A stretch of DNA of 64,000 nt from NCBI GenBank assembly GCA_018292915.2, contig JACVVK020000207.1:984186-1048185 (forward strand), read 5' to 3'. This stretch comes from Batillaria attramentaria (Eukaryota; Mollusca; Gastropoda; Batillariidae). Positions within the stretch are counted from its first letter, which is position 1, and each line of letters opens with the position of its first letter. Positions 33,191 to 44,773 of the stretch are shown piece after piece. Made by a program: the position numbers and the translations under genes. Below the pieces are notes generated by a model, which worked only from the letters and a program-made list of their open reading frames with translations, was not told the origin of the DNA and ran no database searches.

Positions 33191-33611
33191 TCCTCCATCC
33201 CCTGACTCCACACACCACCACACTGACGACAACGCTCACACCGACGACGATGACGACACACCAACCACACCCGCGACAACCACCACCACCACACCACCGA
33301 CACCGACAACGACCACTACAACAACGACGACAACATAACCGACACTTCTTCCCCCTATCCCCCCTTCCCCTCCTTCTTCTTTCTTCTTTTTCTGCTCCCC
33401 CGCCTCCTCCGTTACTACCACCACCACGGACACCGACAACGACTTCTAACGGTCACTTTCTTTACACGGTTGTACTAAATTGTTAATATTTCCATCATCC
33501 TTTGTTGTTTTCCTGTTTGTTTTCCTTCTGTTGATCCCGCCATCGTCGTCGCGTTTCCGTCGTAACGGTTTTTGTCCCTCCGTTGTCGTCGTTGTCGCTC
33601 AGTGACACCCC
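33191..33611 (+). other. 3' flank of gene 1: A/C-rich then T-rich sequence
   Basis: It is ACA/CAC-rich (33,210-33,340), then pyrimidine-rich. I see no AATAAA signal close by and no coding. Confidence 0.5.
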
Positions 33612-34466
33612 TGTGGCGTCGCTAACTGCAGACTGTCGTTAACTGCAGAAAGTTGTAGGCGCATATGGGAAATAAGGAGCACTCCCCGCACTCCTCATCG
33701 CGTTATACACATTCCAGGTACAGGCGCGTGATTTGCAAGAATGGCGTGCACGTTTGCGTATCATGTGCTCTTCTTTTGTGTAGCGTTGTACTCAGTCACT
33801 TTGAGCACTGATGTGTCGGATGGAAACAAGGCGGAAAAAGTGAGTGCTTATGGTAAAATGATGACATTTTGTAAGTGGGAGTCATAATATCAGTACGCCT
33901 ACAACTTCGACTTTAGATGATTGAAGAAACAAATCCATGAGAATGTATTGAGAACTTGTGATTTTTTTATGGAAAGTACGGAATACAAATAACTGAAATC
34001 GGCCACGGGGTACTGCATGCCTAATTCCATTTAATATTATGACTTCCACTTACAAAATGTCATCATTTTACCTGGTAAAAAAAAAAAAAAAAACCTCACT
34101 TTTCCTCCTGGTTTCCATCCGACACAGCAGTGCTCAAAGTGACTCGTGAGTGCAACGCTGCACAAAAGAAGCGCACATGATACGCAAACGTTCACGTCAT
34201 TCTTGCAAATCACGCGCCTGTACCTCGCGCGCACTCGAGGTCAAGGTCAGCACCGCATTGTTCGGGAGTTCTCATTAAAATATCACGGAATGCAAATTAT
34301 TAAACTACGTTATGTTTGCTGCTTTTATTGATCAACAAATCCTTAGGTGGAGGCGTGTTAACATTATCATTGTGCCTTAATTACCAAATTAGTGATGTAT
34401 CCCAGTTATAATCAGTTTCTGCGATCTGTCTGCAGTTAACGACAGTCTGCAGTTAGCGACGCCACA
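33612..34466. mobile_element. 0.86-kb MITE with perfect 38-bp inverted ends
   Basis: Ends at 33,612-33,649 and 34,429-34,466 are identical in inverted form over 38 bp (start TGTGGCGTCGCTAACTGCAG). CACCCC flanks both sides (33,606-33,611; 34,467-34,472), a likely 6-bp target-site duplication. Further inside, 33,715-33,890 and 34,035-34,235 are diverged reverse complements. There is no transposase ORF, and I cannot name the family. Confidence 0.85.
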
Positions 34467-34686
34467 CACCCCCACAAAAAAAAAATAATCCGTGTTGGAA
34501 TTTATGTTCGTTCAACTTTTGCAGTTTTGACTCGAGCAAAACACTAGTAATTGACGTCATTCGGAGAAAGGTTAGTGTATGACGTGTTTATAATCGTGAC
34601 GCCATTTCGCTTTGACGTCACAGACCGTGTACTTGATTTGTTTGTGTTGAACATCTTGTCAAAGACTGCGGTACTACAGATTCTTT

Positions 34687-34732
<46 letters not shown>
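34467..34732. other. Unique sequence then (TC)n
   Basis: Nothing is recognised except the CT run at 34,689-34,732. Confidence 0.6.
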
Positions 34733-34735
<3 letters not shown>

Positions 34736-34908
34736 GAGCTGGGGTGACCGAATGGTAGAGCGTTTGACTTCTAATGCTCGGGTCGTGAGTTCGTATCCCG
34801 GCTGGGGTCAAATATTTATGCTGGCTTTTTCATCGTTGCCCCGTCTTTGATATCACCCGTATGTGGTGGAAAAGGACGTTAAACCCCCTAACACCCACCC
34901 ACCCACCC
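34733..34908 (+). mobile_element. tRNA-derived SINE (family A), copy 2
   Basis: It has the same head (GACCGAATGGTAGAGCG, GAGTTCGTATCCCGGC) and the same GATATCACCCGTATGTGGTGG and AAAGGACGTTAAAC tail as the other family A copies. The box B has a GTA variant. Confidence 0.85.
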
Positions 34909-35186
34909 ACCCCTCTCTCTCTCTCTCTCTCTGTTCCCCGTCCTCTCTCTCTCTCTCTCTCTGTTTCTCTAACTCTGCTTTCTGTTTTCTTTTTCTTTTT
35001 CTCTTTACTCCGTCCGTCTGTCTCACTCTAATTGTTTCTCTTACGTGTGTGCGTAGTAACGTGCTGTCGTCACGGTTCTTGTTGTATAGGGTTTGTAAGT
35101 GTATCCCTCACCCAGTGTTGTTGACGTGGCACCCTCGTCCCTCCCTCCCTCTCTCCCTCCCCCCCACCTTCCCACCCCCCCCCCCC

Positions 35187-35217
<31 letters not shown>

Positions 35218-36058
35218 CAGGCCCTTCTTTCTCTCTGTCTCTCCCGCTCTCTTTCTCTCTGTCTGTCTTTCTCTGTAGATCTCTCTAGCCCCCCCTCAGC
35301 CCCCCCCCCCCCTCTCTCTCTCTCTCTCTGTCTTTCTCTAGATCTGTCTCTCTGCATGTTCCCCCTCCTCTCTGTCTGTGTGTATCTCTCTCTTTGTGTC
35401 TGTCTGTGTCTCTCTCTTTGTGTCTGTTTCTCTCTACATCTGTCTGTCTGTCTATGTCCGTCACTGTCTCTATTTTTAACTTTCTCTGTGTGTGTCTTTT
35501 GACTCTCTCTCTCTCTCCCCCCCTCCCCCCCCCACCTGTCTTTGTCTACGTCTGTTATTTGGTCTGTCTGTTTACTTTGTCTGTCTGTCTTTCTGTCTGT
35601 CTATCTCTTTGTCTGTTGTTGTTGTTGTTGTTTTTTCCTGACTCATACTCTGTCTCTCCTTCCCCCTCTGTGACTCTGTTTATGTTTCTCTCGCTGCCCC
35701 CCCCCCCCCCCCCGCCCCTTGCCTGCCTGTTTGTCACTCTCTTATTTTCTTGGCTTAGTCTGTCTCTCTCACTCTGTCTTTTTTCTGTCTGTTCCCCCTC
35801 GTGTCTGTCTTTCTATGTCGGCCTATTTGTCTCTGTCTTTTTGTTGATTTTATAGTTGTTGTTGTTGTTGTTGTTGTTGTTGATGTTCTTGTTTTACTTC
35901 TGTCGTCTCTTATGCTGTCTACACCACCACCCCCTCCCCTCCCCCCTACCCACCCAACACACACACAGACACTTCACCCCTCTCTTTGTCCCTATCTTTC
36001 TCTCTTCACTTGCCCGCTGTCCTGCCCCCCCCCCCTCCCCTCCTTCCCCAACGACCCC
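34906..36058. repeat. 1.1-kb pyrimidine-rich tract (CT/C-runs)
   Basis: It is almost wholly C and T on the plus strand with CT microsatellites, C-runs and TCTGTCTG repeats. Ser/Leu/Cys-rich open frames here follow composition, not genes. A polypyrimidine tract of this kind ends at a consensus AG (36,060). Confidence 0.85.
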
Positions 36059-36060
36059 AG

Positions 36061-36159
36061 CAGTTCGCACGACACCAGTCTCTCCAGTCCCACACATCAG
36101 ACAGGCCTGTGTCACGTGTGGACAATATTGTGTATAGTTACCTGAAGGCCGTTATCTGA
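36061..36159 (+). CDS. Possible alternative last exon of gene 1
   Basis: Acceptor CCCCAG ends at 36,060. If exon 9 is cut at 33,174 (phase 0), this exon continues QFARHQSLQSHTSDRPV through to YSYLKAVI and TGA at 36,157-36,159, 33 codons including the stop. The frame is open by inference only and I recognise no motif. The alternative is the stop at 33,190. Confidence 0.3.
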   Translation, partial: QFARHQSLQSHTSDRPVSRVDNIVYSYLKAVI

Positions 36160-36294
36160 CAAGTCGTGTTGTCTTTAGTTGTAGCTATAGTGTTTACTTG
36201 TACAGTGCTTGCTACATTGTGAATATGCATCTAGCGGTGTTTATGGATCACGTGACTGGGGCAGTACCAGGCCGGTGGTATGCTGAAGACGGGA

Positions 36295-36653
36295 TGTATT
36301 AAATTTTGTCTGATCCATAACTGTTGTTTTCCTAATGTATTGTGTTTAAATGGCCGTATAAATATTGGTTTTATTTGTCTGATTCATAGCTGTTGTTTTG
36401 TTCTTGTATTGTGTAATCTGTGTGCATGAACATTGTTTTTATTTGTCTGAGTCGTAACTGTTGTTTTATGTATGTATTATTGTCTAATCTTGTTGTGTGA
36501 ACATTGCTTTTATTTGTCTCTCTTTCTCTATCCTCCCTCCTGTCTGCCTGTGTGTATCTCTACGTCTGTATTTGTACGTCTGTCTGCTGGTTTCTTTGTT
36601 CTTGTTTTCTCTGTCCCTCTCTTACTCCATCTGTTACCCTCCCCCCCCCCCCG

Positions 36654-36684
<31 letters not shown>

Positions 36685-36811
36685 GTTCCCCCTCCTCTCT
36701 GTTTCCCTGTGTGTCTCTAACGGTCTGTCTGTCTATCTTTCTATGTCTGTTTGTATTTTCTTTATTTTTATTTTCTCTGTCTGTCTTATTGCAGGTCCCC
36801 CACCCCCACCC

Positions 36812-36848
<37 letters not shown>

Positions 36849-37956
36849 TTCCTTTGACTTCGTCGTTCTCTCTCAATCCTATCTTTCTGCCCCCCCCCCC
36901 CCCCCCTACTTGTGAATACATGTATGTTGATTATGATAAAATTGAGTAGTGGGAACTGTAAATTGGTAACTAAATATTGAGCTGTCTGGTGAACACGGGA
37001 TGTATTGTATTTGTCTGATTCAGTCTTGTCATGATGTACTGTGTAAACTGCGTGTATCAACATCAGTTTTATTTGTCACGTGACTAGCCAAGATTCGGCT
37101 AGACGTATGCGTTTGTTGCTGGCAGACATTTCAGTGCTTTAGTGCAGTCAGCCGGCCGAACACATTCTAAAAATCTGCCACAGTACTGAGGTTTGGTCTC
37201 TTATATTGTGTGGTGGTGTTTTTTTGGAGGCTTCAAGTGGGTATTCTTTGTATTTTCTTCATCTTTTCGTCACTGAACCGGTGCTCACCGTGAGCCCGCA
37301 TGTGCTGTGACCTGTGGGCCGGTGTGTAGTGACAGACAGTGGACCAGCTGGTAAGTGAGCCGCTATTTCTTTCTTCAAACCATGGAGCCGAGAGTTCTAC
37401 CGGTGTTCGTGATGAACAATCAGCTGCCTGCTGTAATTCGGCTGTAATCTGGTTTAATTTACTTGTCTAATTTATAACTGTTGTTTTCCTGATGTATTGT
37501 GTAACCTCGCCGTAGAAACATTGATTTTATTTGTCTGATTCATAACTGTTTTTTTCTAACTGATGTATTGTGTAATCTGGCTGTACTCATGAACACTGGT
37601 TATAAGATTCATAATTGTTGTTTTCGTAACTGTTTAATCACCGGTTTTCTTGTGTATTTCTTAAATGCTGTTTCCCTAATGTATTGTGTAACCTGGCCGT
37701 ATAAACATTGCTTTTATTTGTCTGATTCATAACTGTTTTTTTCCCTTACAAATGTTTTCTGTAATCTGGCTGTACTCATAAACCCCTGCTGTAAAATTCA
37801 TAATTGTTTTCGTAACTCTTCAATCAATGGCTTTTTGGGTTTTGTTGTTGTTGTTTTTGGTCTAATTCATAACATGTCAAATGTATCACAGCATTTGTAT
37901 TGTCTAATTTAAAACTGCTGTCTTTGTCTCTGTTTTCCCCGTCTGTGTGTTTGTCC

Positions 37957-38001
<45 letters not shown>

Positions 38002-38410
38002 TCTCTCTCTCTCTCTCCCCCCCCACCCCCACTCCCCCAACTCCGGCACTTGTTGTCTAATTTCTAACTTTTATGTCTAATGTATTTTGTTAATGTTTGA
38101 CTGTATACACAGCAATTTGTGTTTAAGACTGCTGTTTATCTAACGATGTGAATTCAGGCTTTTATTTGTCTAAATCATAACTGTTGTTTTCTATTATAGT
38201 TTGTAATCTGACTGTATGTACATCAGTCTTATTTGTCTGATTTAATGAACTGCTGTTTTTCTATCTGTATGGACACCGGGTGTTATTTGTCTAATTCATT
38301 GTTGTTGGTTTTCAAAGTGTATGGTGCAAGGGACGTAATCTGGCAGTGTGAACCCCGGGTTGTCTGGTTTGAAACTGTGTTGTGTTACAACCTGTGTTGA
38401 AGGGAAGTAA
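36295..38410. repeat. Degenerate ~70-bp tandem repeat
   Basis: A dozen or more diverged units contain TTTTATTTGTCTGATTCATA, ACTGTTGTTTTCCTAATGTA and TTGTGTAATCTGGCTGTA. CT-rich DNA interrupts it at 36,510-36,905. It could be part of a long 3' UTR of gene 1. No coding is seen. Confidence 0.75.
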
Positions 38411-38731
38411 CCTAGCTGTAAATATGATATCTGTTTTACTATTGTACATGAATTGTGTTTTTGTGGGAATCCTTGCATCTCGGAATCTATTGACTGAACT
38501 AAGTTTACATTTTTCTCTGATATAATCTTTCCAATGGTTTTCAATTATAAAAAAGAAAACCTCTAAAACATGTTAAAGTTCGTTCCACCAGTGCCATAAT
38601 TATTATCTATGGACTTCTACTGTATGCAGTTTTTATTTGTTTTGAATGTCTGATAAAACTGCAGTATTCTTCTTCTTTGGTTTGTAGCGTAGCGTAGATT
38701 TTTTTTACAGTCTAATTGAAGTTCCTCTGTA

Positions 38732-38737
38732 AATAAA
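38732..38737 (+). terminator. Candidate polyadenylation signal AATAAA
   Basis: AATAAA in CTGTAAATAAACATTATGC is followed within 40 bp by a TG-rich stretch, the usual downstream element. It would suit a long gene 1 transcript that uses the 36,061 exon. Weak support. Confidence 0.3.
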
Positions 38738-38761
38738 CATTATGCTGGTACAAGACTTAGT

Positions 38762-38764
<3 letters not shown>

Positions 38765-38848
<84 letters not shown>

Positions 38849-38860
38849 CGTGTGTTAAAC
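38765..38860. repeat. (GT)n/(GCGT)n microsatellite
   Basis: GT run with GCGCGT interruptions. The tandem leader module begins soon after. Confidence 0.95.
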
Positions 38861-39179
38861 GGAAGCCCTCTTTGTTATGTGACCGATAAATGTTAGTTGC
38901 ACGTTACGCATTGCGGTGGTTGAGAAATCCACTGAGCCTTCAGGGCTGATCGGTTTTATTAAGTTCGGGAATACCCCATTTCCCGAAAAGGCCGGGTGTA
39001 TGACCTCACGTGATTTGCGTGAACCCCGGCCCCTACCTACATACCTGAACCAGGAAGAGAGGTGTGTGCCTCCATTTGCTTTTTCCTTGGACGGACTCAG
39101 ATGGTCACACGCACCGATCTCGCGACAACATCAAGCCAATTAATGATCTTATCAGTCGGCTGGGATGTAACATCGGTAA

Positions 39180-39852
39180 ATAACAACACTGACTTATTCT
39201 TGAAGCAAGTGTGAAGTGTGTATCAGTGACTCAGTCTACTACTGTATTCAGTCCAGTGTGAGGTCATGTAGTCTACGTACGTATGTTCTCCGGGGTGTTA
39301 CATCGGCAAATAACATTACTCTGACTCTGCATAGACTGTCAAGTGTGTCGCCAGTATCTGACTGTGTTCTCTGGGGTGTAACATTGGCTTCAGTCTACGC
39401 ATCACAACATGACACTTTGTTCTCTGGGGTGTACACGTCGGTAAAAACAAACAAACAAACAAACAAAAATGCTCAAGTCAGACAGTCAAGTGTGTCGTCA
39501 GTATCTGACTGTGTTCTCGGGGGTGTAACATCGGTAAATAACTAGACTTCAGTCTACGTATCACGTCATGACGCTGTGCTCTCTGCCAGGAATGTCTGTT
39601 TGCCCGTCTTTATAATCTCACACGGACACAGGAACATGGGACAGTGACCACCAGGTATGTCGCTACACCTGCATGTATACAAATTACATTACTGGAGTGT
39701 GTCGTCAGTATCTGACTTGTGTTCTCGGGGGTGTAATAACTAGACTTCAGTCCACGTATAACATCACGACACTGTGTTTTCTGCCAGGAATGTCTGTTTG
39801 CCCGTCTTTATAATCTCACACGGACACAGGAACATGGGACAGTGACCACCAG
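39180..39852 (+). other. Candidate leader exons of gene 2, unit a (two donors)
   Basis: GGGGTGTAACATCGGTAAATAAC units are followed by GGGACAGTGACCACCAG and GTATGT at 39,655. The last ~190 bp are repeated, giving an identical second donor at 39,853. These are likely 5' UTR exons by analogy with 9.4-10.06 kb. No TATA was identified. Confidence 0.35.
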
Positions 39853-40134
39853 GTATGTCGCTACACCTACATGTATACAAATTACATGAAGTTGGACAAA
39901 TAAGTCAATATCAAGCCGGCTACACTAAAGTGTATGATGTTTGGCCATCTACCTGACCCCTCAGCACAGTGTTTGTTTACATTGATGTGGGATGCAGAGA
40001 GAGGGAAAGTGAGCAAGAAGGTGGAAGGCACCACGTAGTGGTATTATAATGCTTGATGTTACCTGTCTTTTCTTTTGTGACTCTTAAGCATTTTATTCTG
40101 CATTTGTCAAAATTTCGAAGCTTCATTTTTTGGC

Positions 40135-40801
40135 ATGCAGCTTGTCGACATGTCTTGCTTGTTGACAGCATTGTCTGTTCTGTTCGGGAAAATTGTTTTG
40201 AAGGAGGTGTGCTGCGTGACATATGTAGGATCCAATAATTATGTGGAAGTTAGTTGTAGCCAGGTATATGGCCTACACTACTGTGTGGACACAACGTTGG
40301 TTTATCAAACAAATCGGACAGCTGGTGAAGACGCAACCAGCGTGCGGGTGCGTGCGTACTGTGTACAAGTTAAGTTTGACACCCCCCCCCCCCCACCTGC
40401 CCCCTTTTGCCACCCTCTAATAAAAGTAATAATAATAAGAAGAAGAAGACTAGAACGTGAAAACACAAATGTGGTTCACGTCTTCTTCTTGTAGTGTGGG
40501 GTCGTTGTTTCATAGTTCGAGAATACAACTGATCTCAGTTTCCACCGCTTCATGATTATTATTATATGTGTGTCACTGTTGACTGTTCACGACCCGACTG
40601 CGTGAGAATACCGGTAGGCGTGTCATACTACAGGCCTAGGCCCATAATGCTGTAGTTCTATTGCAGGCTCTCACACGTCATTGTGATAACGTAGTTACGG
40701 AAATTCCCGATTTTTACATAAAGTGACTTAGGGCTCTGCATTAATTATCAGATACAGAACAAAGTGAATAGAGGAAGAGAGAATGCTGGGTTTTTTTGGT
40801 T

Positions 40802-40852
<51 letters not shown>

Positions 40853-41055
40853 GTTTGTTTGTTTGTTTTTAAGATCCATGTCCGTCCGTCCGTCCATCTT
40901 TGCGATTGACATACAAGAAATTTATCATTCACTGACTATCCCCGACCCCCATGCACTTTACATTTGGCGAGCGTGCGTGCCGTGTGCGTGCATGCGCGCT
41001 CGCTCGTAGATAGATGGATTAGATAGATACACTCTTAGTTAGCGGTATTCTGCGG
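40135..41055 (+). repeat. Leader-module second half, copy a
   Basis: It matches 14,742-15,580 and 42,222-42,990. It contains a (TTG)n run at 40,804-40,866 not found in the other copies. Confidence 0.85.
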
Positions 41056-41329
41056 TGTCAGTTGTCAAGCTACGCGCGTTGTGGTGGCTGAGAAATCCAC
41101 TGAGCCATCAGGGCTGATCGGCTTTATTAAGTTTGGGAATACCCCGTTTCCCGAAAAGGCCGTGTGTCAGTGTGACGTCACCGTAACTTGCGTGAACCCC
41201 GGTCCCTAACTACATACCTGAACCATTAAGAGAGGTGTGTGCCTCCATTTGCTTTTTCCTTGGACGGACTCAGATGGTCACACGCACCGATCTCGCGACA
41301 ACATCAAGCCAATCAATGATCTTATCAGT

Positions 41330-41804
41330 CGGTTGGGGTGTAACATCGGTAAATAACAACACTGACGTATTCCTGAAGCAAGTGTTTGTCAGTGACTCAG
41401 TCTACTACTGTATTCAGTCCAGTGTGAGGTCATGTAGTCTACGTACGTGTGTTCTCCGGGGTGTTACATCGGTAAATAACATTACTCTGACTCTGCATAG
41501 ACTGTCAAGCGTGTCGTCAGTATCTCACCTGTATTCTCTGGGATGTAACATTGGCTTCAGTCTACACAGCACAACACTTTGTTCTCTGGGGTGTACACGT
41601 CGGTAAAAATACAATGCTCAAGTCAGACAGTCGAGTGTGTCGTCAGTATCTGACTTGACTGTGTTCTCGGGGGTGTAACATCGGTAAATAACTAGACTTC
41701 AGTCCACGTATAACATCACGACACTGTGTTCTCTGCCAGGAATGTCTGTTTGCCCGTCTCTATAATCTCACACGGACACAGGAACATGGGACAGTGACCA
41801 CCAG
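41330..41804 (+). other. Candidate leader exon of gene 2, unit b
   Basis: It has the same elements as unit a and ends ACAGTGACCACCAG before GTATGT (41,805). It is the donor nearest to the gene 2 coding exon (acceptor 44,232). Confidence 0.35.
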
Positions 41805-42990
41805 GTATGTCGCTACACCTACATGTATACAAATTACATTACTGGACCAATAAGTCAATAATAAGTGTTATTTAGTCGGTATTTAGCTTAATGAATAAGT
41901 CAGTATGAAAAAGGTCAACATTAAGTTGGACAAATAAGTCAATATCAAGCCGGCTACACTAAAGTCAATAATGTCTGGCAATGTACATGACCCCTCAGCA
42001 CAGTGTTTGTTTACATTGATGTAGGATGCAGAGAGAGGGAAAGTGAGCAAGAAGGTTGTATGTACCACGTCCTATTGTAATGCTTGGTGTAAACTGTCAT
42101 TTGTATGGTGACTTAATAGCAACTTATTCTGCATTAGTCAAGCTTTCGAAGCTTCATTTAAAAAAAAATATATATATATATATTTATTTTGGGAGGGGGG
42201 GGGGAGAGGGGGGGGGGGGGCATGCAGCTTGTCGACATGTCTTGCTTGTTGACAGCATTGTCTGTTTTGTTCGGGAAAATTGTTTTGAAGGAGGTGTGCT
42301 GCGTGACATATGTAGGATCCAGTATGTGGAAGTTAGTTGTAGCCAGGTATATGGCCTACACTACTGTGTGGACACAACGTTGGTTTATCAAACAAATCGG
42401 ACAGCTGGTGAAGACGCAACCAGCGTCCGGGTGCATGCGTACTGTGTACAAGTTAAGTTTGACACCTCCCCCCACCCCCACCAGCCCCCTTTTGCCACCC
42501 TCCAATAATAATAATCATCATAATAATAGAATGAGAACACAAATGTGTGTCACGTCTTCTTCTTGTAGTGCTGGGATCAATGTTTCATAGTGGGACTGAA
42601 CACAACCATCTTTCCACCGCCTCATGATTATTATGTATGTGTGTCACTGTTGACTGTTCACGACCCGACTGCGTGATATTACCGGTAGGCGTGTCATACT
42701 ACAGGCCTATATATTTCTATTGCAGGCTCTCACACGTCATTGTGATAACGTAGTCGGGGGAATTCCCGATTTTTACATAAAGTGAATTAGGCCTCTGCAT
42801 TATCAGCAACAGAACAAAGTGAATAGAGGAGGAGACTTTAAAAAAAAAAAAGGTCCATGTCCGTCCGTCCGTCCATCCGTTCAAACTGCGGTTGACAAAC
42901 GACAAGAAATTTACCATTCACTATCCCCGACCCCCATGCACTTCACACTTAGCGAACGTGCGAGCGTGCTTGTGCGCTCGCTCGTACATA

Positions 42991-43754
42991 GATTAATAGT
43001 TGGGAAACGTAGGTACATAAACAAAAAAGGAAAATAAACCTAAAACATACAAAATCACACTGGCATAAGCAATAAATACAAGCATGGATTATGTCTGTTC
43101 ATCTAAGTACGTGTTCAAAGAGAGTAACTGTTAATAAACACATCGAATGGAACTTCATGTCAAATTCATGATCAGTCAGAAATAACCAATGCTGATATCA
43201 ATACATACATCAACTATAATGGATAGCAAATGGTGAATACTTGTAAATAGAACGAACGCAACATGAAATGATATCATACAATAGCATTACAATCAATCTA
43301 TGACCACCTACCCTGAGAGAAACACACATGGGGTTTGACAAACAACCACCGGCTCCGCTCTCGTAGGTCAGCGTGTGGATATATCCTGAATTGACGCAAT
43401 ACTACCATTACTATATCTCAAATACTAACTGCACAGCAGAGGTACAAGACTAGACTCTCTACTGTAGACACAGCACAGGTACAAGACTTACATCACAATT
43501 GTAAACACAGCAGAGGTACAAGACTAAAATCATTACCGGCAAAATACCAGTGAGTTTGTTAAAAAAAAACAAAAAACAAAAAAAAAACAAAAAAAAACTA
43601 CACATATCTGTACAATAATGGAAACTGACGATGATCGATTTCATCTGCGTTTTGTGTATTGCCTTCTGAAGCAGAGAGAGAGAAAGAAAAAGAAGTTGAA
43701 CGAGTCTGTACTATGCATTATAATGAGCTGTAATCACTGTTCACAAGATTTTCG
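42991..43754 (+). other. First-intron sequence of gene 2
   Basis: It aligns with 15,640-16,085 and then 18,540-18,760 of gene 1, with the 41-bp satellite reduced to a few units. An A/C-rich run lies at 43,560-43,600. Confidence 0.7.
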
Positions 43755-43924
43755 GGGAGCCGGGGTGGTCGAATGGTAGAGCGTTGGACTTCTACCGCTC
43801 GGGTCGTGAGTTCGATCCCGGCTGGGGCCAAATATTTGTGCTGGCTTTTTCATCGTTTGCCCCGTCTTTGATATCACCCTATGTGGTGGAAAAGGACGTT
43901 AAACCCCCAAACCCCCACACCCAC
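43755..43924 (+). mobile_element. tRNA-derived SINE (family A), copy 3, with 13-bp target duplication
   Basis: It is flanked by TCACAAGATTTTC (43,742-43,754) and TCACAAGAGTTTC (43,925-43,937), one mismatch. The head, box B and GGAAAAGGACGTTAAAC tail are as in other copies. Gene 1 lacks it around 18,745-18,775. Confidence 0.9.
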
Positions 43925-44035
43925 TCACAAGAGTTTCTTTTAGACGCAGCTACAGATAGTGTTGTGTACAGTTTATAAAATGTAAAATAATAAAAATACA
44001 TGTGATAACAATAACGGCGGAAGATGTAATTTCCA

Positions 44036-44118
44036 GTCCCCCCCCCCCCCCCCCCCCCCCGCCGACCCCCCCCCCCCCCCCCCTCTGCCCCGACCCTGCC
44101 CCCCCCCCCCCCTCACCC
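44036..44118. repeat. ~80-bp C-tract before the gene 2 coding exon
   Basis: Long C runs are broken by G and A. The minus strand would be able to form G-quadruplexes. Gene 1 has only a short C-rich run at 18,868-18,892. Confidence 0.9.
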
Positions 44119-44232
44119 CTGTTCCGCCGCCCTTGAATACTACTCTTACTACTGCTGATATAAAACATATGTTAACAAACGTTTCCCTAACTTTGTGTCC
44201 ACACTAATCAATTTCTTTATTCCTCCACTCAG

Positions 44233-44773
44233 AATGGCCACAGTTCTCTGCTAAAAATACAAAATGGAAAAGTGCAAAAGTAACCCTGAAGGAAAACGCC
44301 AACAGTTCCGGGACAGTCAGTGTAGTCGGTGTGGACAGGTCGGCCACGATACAGAAAACTGTCCCGAATGTGATTTTTGCGAACAGTTCGGCCATGATGC
44401 AGACAACTGTCCCATATGTGGTTTGTGTAGACAGTTCGGCCATACTGCAGACAGTTGCCCCAATGCTTGTCGTCGCTGTAGAAAGGTCGGACATACTGTG
44501 AAAAACTGTCTTCTCGATTGTCGTCAGTGTGGACAGTTCGGTCATACTGCATCAGACTGTTCCTATGTTCTGTGTCATCGCTGTGAATGGCGTTGCCATA
44601 GTGCACCAAGCTGTCCCAGTTTCCCGTGTCATCGTTGTGGACAGGATGGCCATGTTGCTTCAGAGTGTCCCGACAATATCTCCAGCATCCCACCCTCGGC
44701 GTCAGTGCAGAGCCAAAGCCAGCAACAACCATCCTCCCACACTGGAACACAAGGGCAGCAGCGAACATGTCAG
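44233..44773 (+). CDS. CCHC zinc-knuckle exon of gene 2 (7 knuckles)
   Basis: ATG is at 44,264 after the acceptor TCCACTCAG. Seven CCHC knuckles (C-x2-C-x4-H-x4-C) follow the same 19-residue head as gene 1. Knuckle 6 (CHRCEWRCHSAPSC) keeps the pattern but has Cys in place of Gly before His. A Ser/Gln-rich tail ends at TCQ, and the exon leaves at phase 0 (CAG, then GTTTGT). If intron retention occurs, the frame ends at 44,785 (173 residues). CCHC knuckles bind single-stranded RNA or DNA. This short array probably shows the ancestral state. Confidence 0.85.

Larger units (their letters stand above)
38905..42990 (+). repeat. Tandem duplication of a ~2-kb leader module
   Basis: 38,905-41,055 and about 41,075-42,990 align along their length, from GAGAAATCCACTGAGCC to CGCTCGCTCGTA. 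Each unit has a leader-like block with a GTATGT donor and the CATGCAGCTTGTCGACATGT block. A third copy of the second half is at 14,742-15,580. Confidence 0.85.

Noticed and set aside
34863..36145. Ser/Leu/Cys/Pro-rich frames in the CT-rich tract
   Set aside because: Composition alone keeps them open. No conserved motif, and several frames are open at once.
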